The notes: a model not told the origin generated them from the sequence alone. Shown: positions 24,279 to 36,299, counted from the stretch's first letter. The stretch: DNA of 64,000 nucleotides from Neonectria sp. B-13 (GCA_002682825.1 NOKP01000042.1:186001-250000), one strand, 5' to 3'. Numbers and translations: made by a program.

Positions 24279-25603
24279 GGTACTGGGCAGGAAAGGCAAA
24301 GGTTGAAAATCGGAGCAAGCACTCTGCCTGGCCATGGGACCAACACAGCATAGACCGCATAAATAGACGAAGGGAAATACCATGCGGTTCGTCTACTGAA
24401 GCGGGTGGCCATCTAAACCCGTGCTGGTGCATCAGCAACGTGACGGTTCCGAGTCGACATGTGCATTTCTTCCAGGCTCTAGGAAAAAGAAGCTGTTACT
24501 CCCCAACCCGCTGTATTGTGACTGGCGTGAGGCGCTATGAAATCCAGTGGGCTTCTATCCCGACCGCCACTCAGCAGCTACGAAGTAATGCAATGTAGTG
24601 TCCGGTTCGATAACCCAATGGGTGACTGCAACAGGTCCCACAGGTCATTCCATAACAGTTGAACTACGGGTGGTAAAAATAACCGACACCAATCATTCCT
24701 TTGCTGTCTGTTGTACGCAAGCTATTTCGCAACGAAGTACATGATAGATGTCCAAGTCGAACAACCTGTGTAGTCTTCAACCACCCTTAGTTCGGGTGTT
24801 ATAGAATAGCCCGGGATGCCTTGTAAGTACCTAGTTGCCCAGGTATCTGGGTGGTCTGCAGGGCCGGCGGTAATTAAGGTACTGCTGTACGGAGTACGGG
24901 CAGTCCGTAACAATTGAGGGTCACCGGATTCCCAAACCGTCTCCACCGAAGAGAGCAAGGGCTCGGTGTCTTCGCCAGCGGATGGTGGATTTCATGCCTC
25001 AGGCATGAGTTGCTTTTTGGCGGGGCATAAACTAGGCCTCGTGGACAGGCGTCTTAGGTAAGCACAGGGGCTGAAGCCTTGGGGTTAACAGTGGAAGAGT
25101 CCCAGCAGCCTCTGCTCAAACCTCCCTCTACGTACCCACGACTCAGAGTAATATTGCTAGAGGACGTTGGTCCGCAGTTGCAGCGGCGGGATCTAATCAA
25201 GAAATTCTGTGGCCTGCCTGGAAGCAGACATCGTCCCTTCATTGCCCTCCTATATCTTTTTGCGCGGTACGGGTTCTCAGCTCCTCCCCTGTCCTTTCCT
25301 GGCCACCTGTTCTAAGTCATACCAGAGGAGGCTTTCCAACAGGTGGCCCTTCACCGAGCTCTCTGCTAACTCCTCGCCAGTGCCGTCCTTCTTCGCCCGG
25401 CAGAAGATGCGATAGTTTGCCTCCCTGCTTCTTGTCCAAACTCCTTTGAGGTCAGCCGGTCACTGCAGGAGTCGAGAGACGGTTCTTGTATCATCCTTCC
25501 CACCTTACCGCCGTCCCAACCACGCTTGCGTGCAACAGCAACATCTCCCATAACTCCCTTCTTCGAACCAGTTCTCTTCAACGAACCCAGCCTCTACTCA
25601 ATA
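24279..25603. other. Long intergenic region rpl29-vts1 (right; left mirror 5897-7221)
   Basis: These 1325 bp have no convincing coding sequence. Part near vts1 is CT/CA-rich leader-like DNA. It contains the 17-bp palindrome at 24992-25008 and a CGGAGTACGG-type motif near 24889-24900. It most likely holds the rpl29 3' UTR and a long vts1 promoter and leader. Confidence 0.6.
24992..25008. promoter_or_regulatory. 17-bp perfect palindrome upstream of vts1 (right; left mirror 6492-6508)
   Basis: TCATGCCTCAGGCATGA has 8-bp arms around one central base. It lies about 600 bp before the vts1 ATG. It looks like a dimeric transcription-factor site, but I cannot name a factor. It could equally be chance. 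Confidence 0.35.
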
Positions 25604-27576
25604 ATGCTCAACATGTCGGGAAACCACGTTATCGGAAATCGCAACAGCACGCCGGAAGCCAACACGGCATCCTCGTTGCGACCTCCCTCCTCGAGGGCTA
25701 TTGGTTCAGGGCATTCTCTTCGTGCCTCCGCCGACATGGCTGCTCTTTCTGGACCTTTACCGCCCAGCCGCATTCGGCCTTCATCGGATTTCTATGGCCA
25801 GACTCAACAGAATCTGGGCCCTGGCAGCTCAGAGCCGGACTCCCAGGACAAGATCGCTCAGCAATGGATTGCGGACATTGACCAGTACGAGACGACGCTT
25901 GAAGAGATGGCAGCTGCGACATTGGACCAGGATTTCAAGGACGAACTCAGCGCTATCGAACAATGGTTCCGAGTTCTGAGCGAAGCTGAACGTACCGCCG
26001 CTCTGTATGCTCTTCTGCAGCAGACAACCCAGGTCCAGATTCGCTTCTTTATTCAAGTTCTCCAGCAGATGGGCAAGAATCACCCTATGTCGGGCGTTTT
26101 GTCTCCTGCCAGCTTTGATAAAGGTATATTGTGCAGCAATTACAGCACCGGCCGTCTCGAAGAGTCCTAACATGTCAGCAGATCCCATGTCAAACCGCCT
26201 TAGCGATGCGATGAACAAACTCAATGTGGAACCCGCTCGAAACTCGATGTCCAGGAACTCTGCTATATCGTCATCGAAGCGTCACTCGGGACTTGATCCA
26301 TCAACCATAAACGCCATGTTCCCAGACGCCGCTGCCGCCATTGCTACCGAGAAAGCCAAGTTCACTCAGCAGACAGGCAATCCGCCCTCGTCGAATCGAA
26401 ACAGCACTGCCATGGACCCACGTACTTCCATGGCTAGTGCCACCATCGCCAATCCACAAGACTCTCGGGATACGGCAAACCCTTCTTCCCCCTGGGCCAG
26501 TGGCTCAGGAGACCAATCCGGCCAGAAGGGCACCAATGCTCAGCCGCCAATGGGCCAGTTTGTGCAGCCAACTCCGGCGAGCGGACTTCGATCTCCACGC
26601 CCCCAGTTAGCTAACAATTCCGCTATTCAGAGCACAACGCTCAATGCTCCGGACAACAACAACCCAGCAGATCTGCCCCTCCTTTCTCCTTACAATGCCG
26701 GAAGTGGGAACTGGGCATCCATGGTGAATACACCTATGGCCTCCAGTTTCAATGCCGCCAACGCTGGTGGCACCCAGGCCGACATGGTTGCCAACGCCAC
26801 CGCCATGAAGCTGGCAGCGCTCTCCACCGTAAACAACCGATTCGCATTGGACGACGTTCGGAAATATCGTCGGGCAAGGTCCAATGACGCCTCCGGGAAT
26901 GGACAAATGCCAATGTCCCCTGGACCCCAGGGAATCAATCTCCCGGGCACCAATGTGGTGATGATCAATGAGCATGGGCAGGTGCTTAGTCGCGAACAAC
27001 TCATGGCAATTCAGGCCCAGCAGCAGAGCCTGGGTCTCGGCGGCGGCCAGCGCTCGCGACCCAGTTCTCCAGGACTCGCCATGCAGCCTGGAATGAGTCA
27101 CATGGCTCCATTCACATCCCCACAAAACAATGGCTTCCTCAGTGCTTATGACGGGACGTCGCCGCTGATGGGGAGTGGCATTCCCTCTGTGAACCTGAGT
27201 CAGATGGGGATGGGCGGTCACGAAGGCTACCTATCTGATCATTCGGATATGGTGCGTGGTCGGTCGCCTCGGGGGCGCAGAGGCAGCTCGAAGCCTCCAG
27301 AAGACCCAACCGACCCAACACTTCTGCAGGATATTCCTAGCTGGCTCCGCAGCCTTCGACTTCACAAGTACACTGACAATTTGAAGGACATGAAGTGGAC
27401 GGAACTAGTCGAGTTGGACGATAAGGCACTCGAGGATCGCGGTGTAAACGCTCTTGGAGCCCGCAGGAAAATGCTCAAGGTCTTCGATCAGGTCAAAGGT
27501 AGGATTTGACTCTATTTAACTGGTTATGGAGCTAATATTCTGTGCAGATGCCAAAGCCGAGGGGAAGCTAGCTTAG
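25604..27576 (+). CDS. vts1: Vts1 SAM-domain RNA-binding post-transcriptional regulator (right copy)
   Basis: Identical second copy. Exons: 25604-26123, 26179-27498 and 27548-27576. Intron 1 runs from GTATAT at 26124 to CAG at 26178; intron 2 from GTAGGA at 27499 to GCAG at 27547. The C-terminal SAM domain is complete, including the LGARRKMLK helix typical of Vts1/Smaug RNA-hairpin readers. It sits upstream of tfc4 and downstream of rpl29 on the same strand, behind an unusually long intergenic region of 1325 bp. Confidence 0.92.
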
Positions 27577-27967
27577 GAAACACCGAGACCGAATCTGTAG
27601 AGATACGAGGAACAGACCAACTACCAAGGATCAGGCACCCAAGGTCGTTTTTTACTACATTCCTTAAGATGGCGAGTGAAATGACGGATTTCGTAGCAAC
27701 ATAGGCGAATAGCGTCGTGTTGAGCCGGTGCACCAAGATATGCACACTGTATTGGATTCCATTAATTATAAACAACTGAACATGCACTGGGAAAATGGGT
27801 GACGAGACTGTATCAATGTGCGGGCATGAAACCGGCAGTGCGGTTGCTCACGTGCCACTCAATCAACTTAAAGTACCTCCACACCCCAGCCACAGCTCTC
27901 TGCCTCCCACTTTTTGTGCACGTCAAATCTTTCATGTCAACGCCCACGCGGTCACGCTTTCTGAACC
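27577..27967. other. Intergenic region vts1-tfc4 (right; left mirror 3533-3923)
   Basis: These 391 bp separate the vts1 stop from the tfc4 start in the same orientation. It should hold the vts1 3' UTR and the tfc4 promoter. I see no other gene, RNA or strong repeat in it. Confidence 0.7.
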
Positions 27968-30900
27968 ATGGATTCCTCGAGAAGCGGGGATGCCGTTGAA
28001 AGGTGATCAGCCTGATCTCACCCCAAGAGGCTCGCACTAACAAAAAGCAGAAACGATGGCGAAGCATCGGACGTAGACTCCGACTTGGAGGAGCTGCAAG
28101 GCGACATCGCCAAGTTCGATGAGTCCGTTCGGGAATTCTTAGCCTCGCAACGGGATGAGGCTGGGCAACCGCGTGAACTACGCAGTGCTCCTCGCGGGAG
28201 GGGAGCTCGTGGACCTCGTAAAGCGGCCAAGCCTCGAGGAGATATCACAGCCCGCCTGGCCAAGGTGAACCAAGCCTTCCTCGGTGGGGATTACTCTCTG
28301 GCCTTAGACCTGGTATTTGAAGTCATCAGAATCAATGCCGAGACCCATCAAGCCTGGACCACCCTGTCATCAATCTTCCGAGAGCAAGGTGACTTGAGCA
28401 AGGCACTGTCAGCCATGGTATACGCTGCTCACCTTCGCCCCAAAGATGTCGGTGGTTGGCTTCGATGTGCATCTTTTGCCTTGGACACCATGGGGGATGA
28501 TGAGACCGAGAATCTTCACACAGCTAGACTGTGTTATTCAGCCGCGTTGCGGGCCGATCACACCAACATCGACGCCAGACTGGGCAAAGCGATGGTATGC
28601 CACAAACAAGGCCACCTTTCTGCCGCAATCACCGAATACAAGATTGTCTTGAAGCACCGCCCTTTCGACCTCGAAATTGTCCGAAAACTCGCCGAAGCCT
28701 GTGTTGACAACAAACATGCCGAAACTGCTGTTCCAGCCGCCATCAGTGCGTATGAGCGATTCTTTGAGCACGAGAGAGTTATCGTCGCCAGTGACCTGAA
28801 CCATGCCCCATGGCATGATGTGGGAATATATGTTGAGCTTTTTGCGTCGACCGGCCGCTACCTAGATGCTATTGGGCAGCTGAAGTCACTGTCTCGGTGG
28901 TTTCTGGGTCGCGGGTCCGAAAACTACTGGGATAACTGGCAAACAGATGACCGTGAGTGGGATGCAGACGATGAGAGGCGTGCACTTGTTTCGGAATTTG
29001 GCTTTGAAGCCCACGATCCTGGCCTTTATGGCCAAGCACTGCCACACGACTTGCGAGCCCGGCTGGCCATTTACAGATTTCGGATCGGAGATGAGCTTGA
29101 GGCAATGGTTAGTCGTCCCCACCAGCCGTCATTTCCACGCTCATGCCTTGCAATAGAGACACCTGTGGTGGTTTGACCCTTCAGCAGAACCCACAAGAGA
29201 CTTCGCGGCTGATTTCCCATTTCTTGCTTTCGATGTCGCCGAAGAACTGGCCCATCGGGGTGAGACTTCCTTGGCCATCAAGTATTACGAAATACTTCGG
29301 GACCTCCCCGGGGACGTGGATGCCACAGTATTACTACAGCTGGGACGGTGCCATTCCGCTAAAGGCGAACATGCCACTGCGGAAGAATATTTCCTGGCCG
29401 CCATTGACGCCGATGAGGAAAGCATTGATGCTCGCGTTGAGCTCGCCAACATGTACGAAAAAGCTCGGGAAGATGAAGAGGCTCTGATTTTAGCAGCCGA
29501 AGCGATGGCTCTTAGAGAGGCCCGGGATCAGGACTATGACCAGGGCCAGCAGTTGGGGGGTCCATCCATCCCTTACTCTTCAGCTCGACCGGAGGGTCGG
29601 GTCCCACGTCGCAGAGGAATTGGTACACGGGGCCCAGATCATCCTTCCGGCAAGAGAGTTCTGCTTCGGCGATACAGGCCTAAACGACTGGCAGGTCCAG
29701 ATAAGCGTCGGCAGGACGAGCAATCCCGCGCAGTGAAGTTATCACAGCAGTATGAAATTGTTCGGAATCTACGGCAACAAATCAAGGACGGCCGGGACGA
29801 CCTGGTCTCCGCCTGGATGGCATCCTCGAAGGAGTTGGTCGATGACTTTCGGTCCCTGAAGAAGTTCTATACTTGGGAGAAGTATCTGAACTTCCTTGGT
29901 TCAAAGAACTCACTCGAGGACCCTGACCCTAGTCAACCGAAGACCGAATTGTCACGAATGTACGAGAGGCTGGCGCGAAGTGAGTCTTTCCAGCATGCTT
30001 AACTACTACATGTTGTGTATTAGGCTGACATTTCTATCACAGCTATTGCTCCCCACACTGGGTCCGAAGGTCCCGAGCAAAGGTCAACTGAAACGGACAA
30101 TCATCAGGGAATCTCTTTTGACAACTGGTTGGACTTGTTCCTAGATTATGCCATCGGGCTGGCCATGGCGCATCGTCGAGATGAAGCATATCAAGTTTGT
30201 GAAGCGGCCAGAGATTCGACTGCCTTCCAAACACCAGAACACGGCTTCATAATACACGTTGCATGGACAGGTAAGATGTTCTCTCTTTTGCTGTATTCGA
30301 TCGTTCTGACGGTGCTAGTATGTGCTATTTACATGAGTGATGAGGAAAAGTGCGTAGCTACGGCTCGACAGTTGATGCGAGACGGCGCCATGTCCGATTC
30401 GTACAGAATGTTCGCTTTGTTGTCCAGTCTCTGTCAGTCTCCAGTTTCCTGGTACACTTCAGGGCCTGCCCAGAAGTACATTCTCCGCCAGATAAAGGCC
30501 ACGGACGATGCCCATGAAGCAGGCAGGCTGCATGGGGAAACGGCAAACGCAACTGGAACTTCCGCTGAACTGTCACTTGATGCCTGTTTACTTATGCTTT
30601 ACGGTCACATCCTCTTCACCTCGACGAGCTACACATATGCACTAGGTACGAACAGGGTCATTGCCAAACTCAGCTCAAGGCTGTTTCTAAATTTGTCACA
30701 GGTTACTTTCTCCGGTCTCGGGCTTTGGACCCAAACAATCCTATGGTTAATTTGAGCCTGGGACTCGCTTATGTACACTACGGGCTGAAGAGGCAATCCA
30801 CAAACCGCCAGTACCTGCTCCTTCAGGGGCAGTCATTCCTTTCCCAGTACGCAGAGCTTGGTTATGATTGTCAGGGTCAGCTGAATCCCTGCCCCAAAGC

Positions 30901-31114
30901 TGAAGCGTACTACAATCTCGGTCGCTTGTTTCAATTACTTGGCATTAACTATAATGCTGCTGAGTATTATTTGAAGGCAGAAAGGGAAGAGATGAATTAT
31001 AGCTATCTGAATGAGCTTAAGGTAATGATTTCTTATAATAAGTTTATACTATTATTAAATAATAGTAATAATAGTAGTGCTATAGTTTTATTAAAAAGTA
31101 AAGTTATAATATAA
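27968..31114 (+). CDS. tfc4: TFIIIC TPR subunit Tfc4 (right copy, 3' end degraded)
   Basis: Second, identical copy. Exons: 27968-28002, 28051-29107, 29157-29979, 30043-30270, 30319-30645 and 30702-31114. Introns are 48-63 bp with GT and AG ends. Splicing restores one frame of about 960 codons with TPR units throughout. Recognisable sequence ends near NELK at about 31020; beyond it the DNA turns into repeat-type AT-rich sequence and the stop at 31112 lies within that. The gene follows vts1 in the same direction after 391 bp. Both copies share the same degraded tail, so it predates the duplication or the assembly has copied it. Confidence 0.9.
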
Positions 31115-31277
31115 GTATTATTATTTTTATTAATATTAAAAACTAGTATTTTAATATATATTTTAATTTATTTATATAGGAAAGAAAAGTTATAGTATTA
31201 ATTTAATAATAAAAAGAGATAAGAAATAATACTATAAACTAATAATAGTTTTTTAAGAAGTATATAATAATATATTT

Positions 31278-31901
31278 ACTATTAAAACTACTATTTAAAC
31301 TACTGTTTCTACTTATCTATAATTCTATTGAATTATATATTTCCTTTACTTAAGCTTAATAAAGGGATATCTTTGGATTTTAAACCTAATTATTAACTTT
31401 TACCCTCTCTATAATAGCTACTATCAGTCTACTAATACTAGGAATAACTATTAAGCTTTTAACTCTCTCTATTAAATCCTTTTATATAGCTTTATAGCTA
31501 ATATTAAAGATAACTAAATTCTCTTACTTTCTAATATAGTTATTACTCTTTTAATTATAGGTTAATAAGTATAATATTACTTATTAACTATATAATCTAT
31601 AAGATATAATTATAGTATTCTAGACTATTAATAAACCTTTTTTTTATATTAATATTATTATTATTTATTTCTAATTTTAAAGTTAATCTCTTTAGAAAGA
31701 TCTATTTTATTATAATCTATTAAACTATTATTCTATTAGACTAGATTCTATCTTATAATAGAATATAATAATTAAAAACTATTAATTAGATTAATTTCTT
31801 AGCCTAATAGTATTAATTAGTTTTAATCTTTTTTATATTTTATAAATTAAACTTTTAAACTATAATTTATAACTTAAAAATAAAGCTTAAATCTACTTAA
31901 A
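31278..31901 (+). repeat. Family A repeat, 3'-truncated copy (start mirrored at 1-222)
   Basis: Begins TACTATTAAAACTACTATTT and runs through the family A order: the element start, the ACCCTCTCTATAATAGC region and part of the body. It stops where an LTR-like sequence begins at 31902. It is heavily mutated. Its first 222 bp are part of the palindrome. Confidence 0.7.
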
Positions 31902-32097
31902 TATAAGAGAATAAATCTATATAGTTAATCTTAAAGTAAAGCTATTATAGTTATTATAGCTAAGAGCTTAATCTTATAAGGATTATATAGAATCCTTAAT
32001 AAGCAATCTTTAACTACTTATTAAATTAAAGTCTTATAATATATTAGTACTTACTCTTTAAACCTAATATTTTACCTTAGTTAAACTAACTTTTATA
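31902..32097 (-). repeat. Degraded 196-bp LTR, type T
   Basis: Reverse complement matches the LTR-like sequence at 56823-57020 over its whole length with many C/T and G/A differences. Ends are TATAAGAG and CTTTTATA, the mutated forms of TGTAAGAG and CTCTTACA. The flanking five bases do not match, so target duplication cannot be shown. Confidence 0.6.
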
Positions 32098-32405
32098 ATT
32101 CTTTAACTTTTATATTTATTTAAGTAATTAATATAAATATTATAATAATATAGAATATATAATTAACTTTAATATAAATAATATAATTATGAATTATTCT
32201 TTAATTAATAAAATATTCTTTATAAAAGAATCTAAGAATTAAAAAGTAATATAAGTTATAGTTCTAAAAGAACTAAAATAAAATACTTTTTAATTAATAA
32301 AATAACTAATTATAAGAGAAATAATAAATAATTAGAAAGTATTATTCTTAGCTATATTAATAAAAACTATAAAAATCTATTTTCTTTTAGAAAGTTTTAT
32401 ACTAT
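32098..32405. other. Unassigned AT-rich remnant
   Basis: About 300 bp of RIP-type sequence next to the type T LTR, possibly its degraded internal region. No motif is recognisable. It is the target of the young solo LTR. Confidence 0.4.
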
Positions 32406-32410
32406 TAAAA

Positions 32411-32578
32411 TGTAAGGAGATGCGTTAGAGGCCGGCCAGGGGCCGAGCGCTCGGCGCTCTGCCTTATAACCAGTTGTGTGGCTCGATTCAGGTAACGCTA
32501 GCTTACTTGAATTGTTGATCTTTTGGCCTAACGGCTGATTGGTTATTGAAGGTTGGGCATGTCACCCCAACTCTTACA
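32411..32578. mobile_element. Unmutated solo LTR, 168 bp, with 5-bp target duplication
   Basis: A GC-normal island in AT-rich DNA. It begins TGTAAGGAG and ends CTCTTACA, so it has TG...CA ends, and it is flanked by TAAAA on both sides (32406-32410 and 32579-32583). These are hallmarks of an LTR left by recombination of a complete element. It contains a perfect 12-bp palindrome CCGAGCGCTCGG at 32443-32454 and a TTATAA-like box. Its ends resemble the type T LTRs but the body differs. Copia or gypsy origin cannot be decided. It shows no RIP. Confidence 0.8.
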
Positions 32579-32636
32579 TAAAAGCTATAAATTACTATTT
32601 ATTTAAAAAATAAAATCTTGAATATTTATAATAATA

Positions 32637-33180
32637 ACTTTTTACTATTAAAACTATTATTTAAACTACTATTTCTACTTATCTATAGGGTTATAAAATT
32701 AATTAGTAGTTTTTCTACTAATTAATACTAATTTAAATTAATTAGTAAAATACTAATTAAATACTAAACGTTTTAATATTAATATAAAGTAATACTAATT
32801 AATTTAATATTAGTATTTAATTAGTATTTAGTATTTTAAATTAGTATTAGTATTAGTATAAGATAGTACTAATTAAATACTAATTAATTAGTATTTTAGT
32901 ATTTAAAATACTAAAAGTAAAATATTTAGAATATAAAAATAAATACTTAAAGGCTTAATACTTAAACCTAAGGTAATAATAACTTAAGAAGATAAAAGTT
33001 TATATTATAAAGTTAAAATATAAGTTTTATTGCTTTAATTAGCTAGAAAAGCTAGATTTTAAAAAAGCTAAATCTTAAAAAAGCTAAATCTTAGAAAAGG
33101 CTAAAACCTCTTAGAATAAAAGCTTAGCTTTTATACTTTTTAGATTATCTTTTTATATTCTATTTAATCTTTTATATAAT
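32637..33180. repeat. Mosaic of family A pieces and an AT-palindromic MITE-like fragment
   Basis: A family A start at about 32638-32687 is interrupted at 32688 by TAGGGTTATAAAATTAATTA, followed by about 240 bp built of TTAGTATT/AATACTAA motifs in both orientations. From about 32940 a reverse family A fragment follows, with the minisatellite units and the AAAACCTCTTAG block. TAGGGTTATAAAATTA matches the hAT-like terminus seen at 55521. The far terminus is not found here. Confidence 0.5.
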
Positions 33181-34001
33181 ATTTAGATATAATAATCCTT
33201 AGTAGTATATACCTAGAGAAGAGGCTAAAGATTAAATAGTATAAAAGAAAATAGAAAAAACAATAGTATAATAGGCTTAATACCTAAGCCTAAGGCAATA
33301 ATAACTTAAGGAGATAAAAGTTTCTACTATAAAGTTAAGGTATAAGTTTTACTGCTTTAATCAGCTAGAAAAGCTAGATCTTAGAAAAGCTAGATCTTAG
33401 AAAAGCTAGACCTTGGAAAAGCTAGATCTTAGAAAAGGCTAAAACCTCTTAGGATAAAAGCCTAATCTATAAGGCTTTATACTTTCTAGGTTACCCTTTT
33501 GCATTCTATTTAACCTTCTATATAATATAAAGACTATATAACTAATTATATAAGATAACCTTCTAAATCACACTATAGTCTAGCAAGCCCTTACCAAGCT
33601 ATACCTATAGGCTCTTATATAATCTATATAGCCTATTTTAAGTAGATCTAAGTCTCATTTCTAAACTATAAATTATAGTTTAAAAGTCTAACCTATAAGA
33701 TATAAAAGAGATTAAAACTAATTAATACCTTAAGACTAAGGAATTAGTCCAATTAGTAGTCTTTAGTTATTATATCTTACTATAAGATAGAATTTAGCCT
33801 AATAGAGTAATAGCCTAATAGATTATAATAGAATAGGTCTTTTTAGAAGAGCTAGCTTTAAAGCTAAAAAGGAATAATAATACTATTAATATAGAGAAAA
33901 GGTTTATTAATAGTCTAAAGTATAATAACTATGTCTTATAGGTTATATAGCTAATAAGTAATACTATTTATAGTAATTTTAGCCTTAGTTAATATTATTT
34001 A

Positions 34002-34191
34002 TATAATAGGAATACCTCTAGGATATATAGTTAGGTAAAATAGATAGATTAGAAGCAAAGTTAGTCTTCTTATTAATATATAAGCTAAAGCTTACCTCTT
34101 AATTCTAAAGAGAGGTAGGCATTTAGATAAGGAGATATAGCTATAATATATAGGCTATATAACTAAAGTACTAAAGATTAGTACTATAATA
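34002..34191 (-). repeat. 3' LTR of the chromovirus
   Basis: Top strand begins TATAATAGGAATACC and ends TACTATAATA, the mutated form of TGTAATGGGAGTACC...CATAACA seen in the better preserved LTR at 59615-59804. It is 190 bp long. Confidence 0.88.
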
Positions 34192-35989
34192 ACTATCCCC
34201 TCTTAGTAATTATTACCTTTAATAACTAATAATATAGAATTCAATAATAGTAGAACTATATTTGTTTTTTAAACTAGTTATATTTACTTAATAGTCATTT
34301 ATAGCTAATAGGCTAATAAACAAACCCTACTACTTATAACCTATATCCTATAGTTTAGACCTACTAAGTAATTATATATAGGTATTTAAACCTCTTTCTA
34401 TTACTAATACTTCCTTTTCCTTTCCTTCTTATTACTACTATCTTTCTTTTCCATTTTATAAGTATATCTTTAGACTTATTCTTATATTCTTAATATAGTT
34501 TCTTTCCTAGTAAAAGTAATTCTCCTTTTCTTATATATTAATATACTCTTATCTTTCTTTTAAAATAGTTATAATACTTAAATATAATTCTATTAAGTAT
34601 ATAGAGTCTATTTATAAATTATAGAATTAATATATATACTATTTTTACTTAATTACTTTAGAGTTTTCTAAGGACCTTATTTACTATTAAGTTACTTATT
34701 ACTCTTTTAAATATCCTATAATCTATTATAAGTTCTCTAAGACTAAATCCTCTTAATATAATTATTATTACTTTAATAGTAAGAACTATTCTATATAAGT
34801 CTTTTCTATATATTAATAGGTTATTCTTAGGGAAATTAGTACTAATCCTATTTAGTCCTTTTATTATAATAAAGTTTAATACTTATATTTTATATCTTAT
34901 CTATATTTAAATTAATAATATTATCTATTAGCTTAATTATTCTATAGAAGATATAAAAAAGAAAGAAGAATTATACCTTCTTTTAGTAGAAGCTTATTAG
35001 GATCTCTATAGTATTATATATTATCTTTTAATAGCTTTTAATATCTTAGAAACTATTTATTATTAGAATTAGTAACTTATTAATAAGACTATTATTATTC
35101 TTCCTTATATATAAGAGTATCTTTCTATTATAATAGCTTATAAAGCCCTTATTACTTAAGTCTATTATATATCTTTTTATATACTTTTTACTAACTTACC
35201 TCTATATAGTAATAATCCTATAGTTTTAATCTACCTAATAAGTTTTATATTTAATATTATATTTCTTTAGCTATTCTTTAATATTTTATTTTCCTTAGTA
35301 ATATAAGAACTATTAATATATATATTAATATATATAGTAGTTAGTCTTAAGTCCTACTAATACTAATTATATAGCTTAGTATACTACTTTCTATTTTATA
35401 CCTTAGAAGGTTTAAACTATTATATAAAATAATAGAATTCCTTAGGATTATTTAAATCCTCTTATCTACTTATATCCCCTAAAGATAGATTTATTATTCT
35501 TTAGACTTTAGCTAGATCTCCTTAATATTTTATATATTATAGCCTTTAATAGTCTAATATATAATAAGAAAGACTATTTTATTTTTATTTTTTAGACTAA
35601 TATACTCTAATTTTTTTTATATTTAGGCTTATATTTTCTTTCTTTATATTTTTATATTTTTCTCTCTTTCTACTAGTTCTAGTCTTAGTTACTTTTAGGT
35701 ATAAGTATTATCCTTTTATAAATTAAGAGTTAAGCTACTATTATATTATAGTTTTATTACTATTATTTAAGAGTTAAAGAGTTTAGTAGAATAACTCTTT
35801 TATTAACTTTAGAGTAAAGTCTCTCTAAATTAATTTATATAACTTTATATTTAGCTTTTCCTTAGTCTATCCTACTTATAGGGTTTATTATAACTCTTAT
35901 CTTTCTAATATTATTCCTTTGCTTTATACTAAACTTTTCTTTATTCCTCTTTATAGTCTTTAATTACTTAATTAATATTACTTATATTA

Positions 35990-36105
35990 TCCTTAGGGAT
36001 CTACTAGTTATACTCTAAAGACTAGTCTTTCTACTTAACTAAATAATAAAGTTCACTCTTAATCTTTTTCTTTTCTTTAATGCATTCTAGTTCCTACTTA
36101 CCTTT
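35990..36105 (-). pseudogene. Chromodomain at the integrase C-terminus
   Basis: The minus-strand frame reads ELECIKEKKKIKSELYYLVK, stop, KD, stop, SLEYN. This fits the chromodomain pattern WEVE-I...YLVKWKGW....TWEP with TGG codons turned into TAG. It identifies the element as a chromovirus. Such domains direct integration to marked heterochromatin. Confidence 0.75.
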
Positions 36106-36299
36106 CTTATCTTCTAAGTTAAGTATTAGTAAGTCTTTACTAAGGTTTTCTATATTATAGTACTAAGGCTTAAGAAGACTAATATAGAATATATTATAAA
36201 GATAGTTATACTTATTAGGTAGGACTAATTAGTAAGCTTACTTACTAATCTTCTTAAGTATTTAAAAGGGCCTAATAAATCAAGAGGCTAGTTTCTTTT

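Larger units (their letters stand above)
15900..31499. repeat. Right arm of the giant inverted repeat
   Basis: Reverse complement of 1-15600. The arm continues past its last gene into AT-rich DNA at 31115-31499, part of which is the beginning of a family A repeat. The partner of base 31500 lies before the window, so the palindrome may continue outward. Confidence 0.97.

Noticed and set aside
24889..24900. CGGAGTACGG as a Zn2Cys6 operator
   Set aside because: This type of motif appears to be scattered in many fungal genomes; a single occurrence does not support a call.
26124..26145. A 22-bp intron in vts1 ending at TTACAG
   Set aside because: Too short for fungal splicing; the 55-bp intron ending at 26178 has a proper CTAAC branch site and keeps the frame.
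30646..31114. A complete normal C-terminus for Tfc4
   Set aside because: The final frame is rich in Asn, Ile, Leu and Lys from AT-rich repeat-type DNA and does not resemble a TPR protein end.
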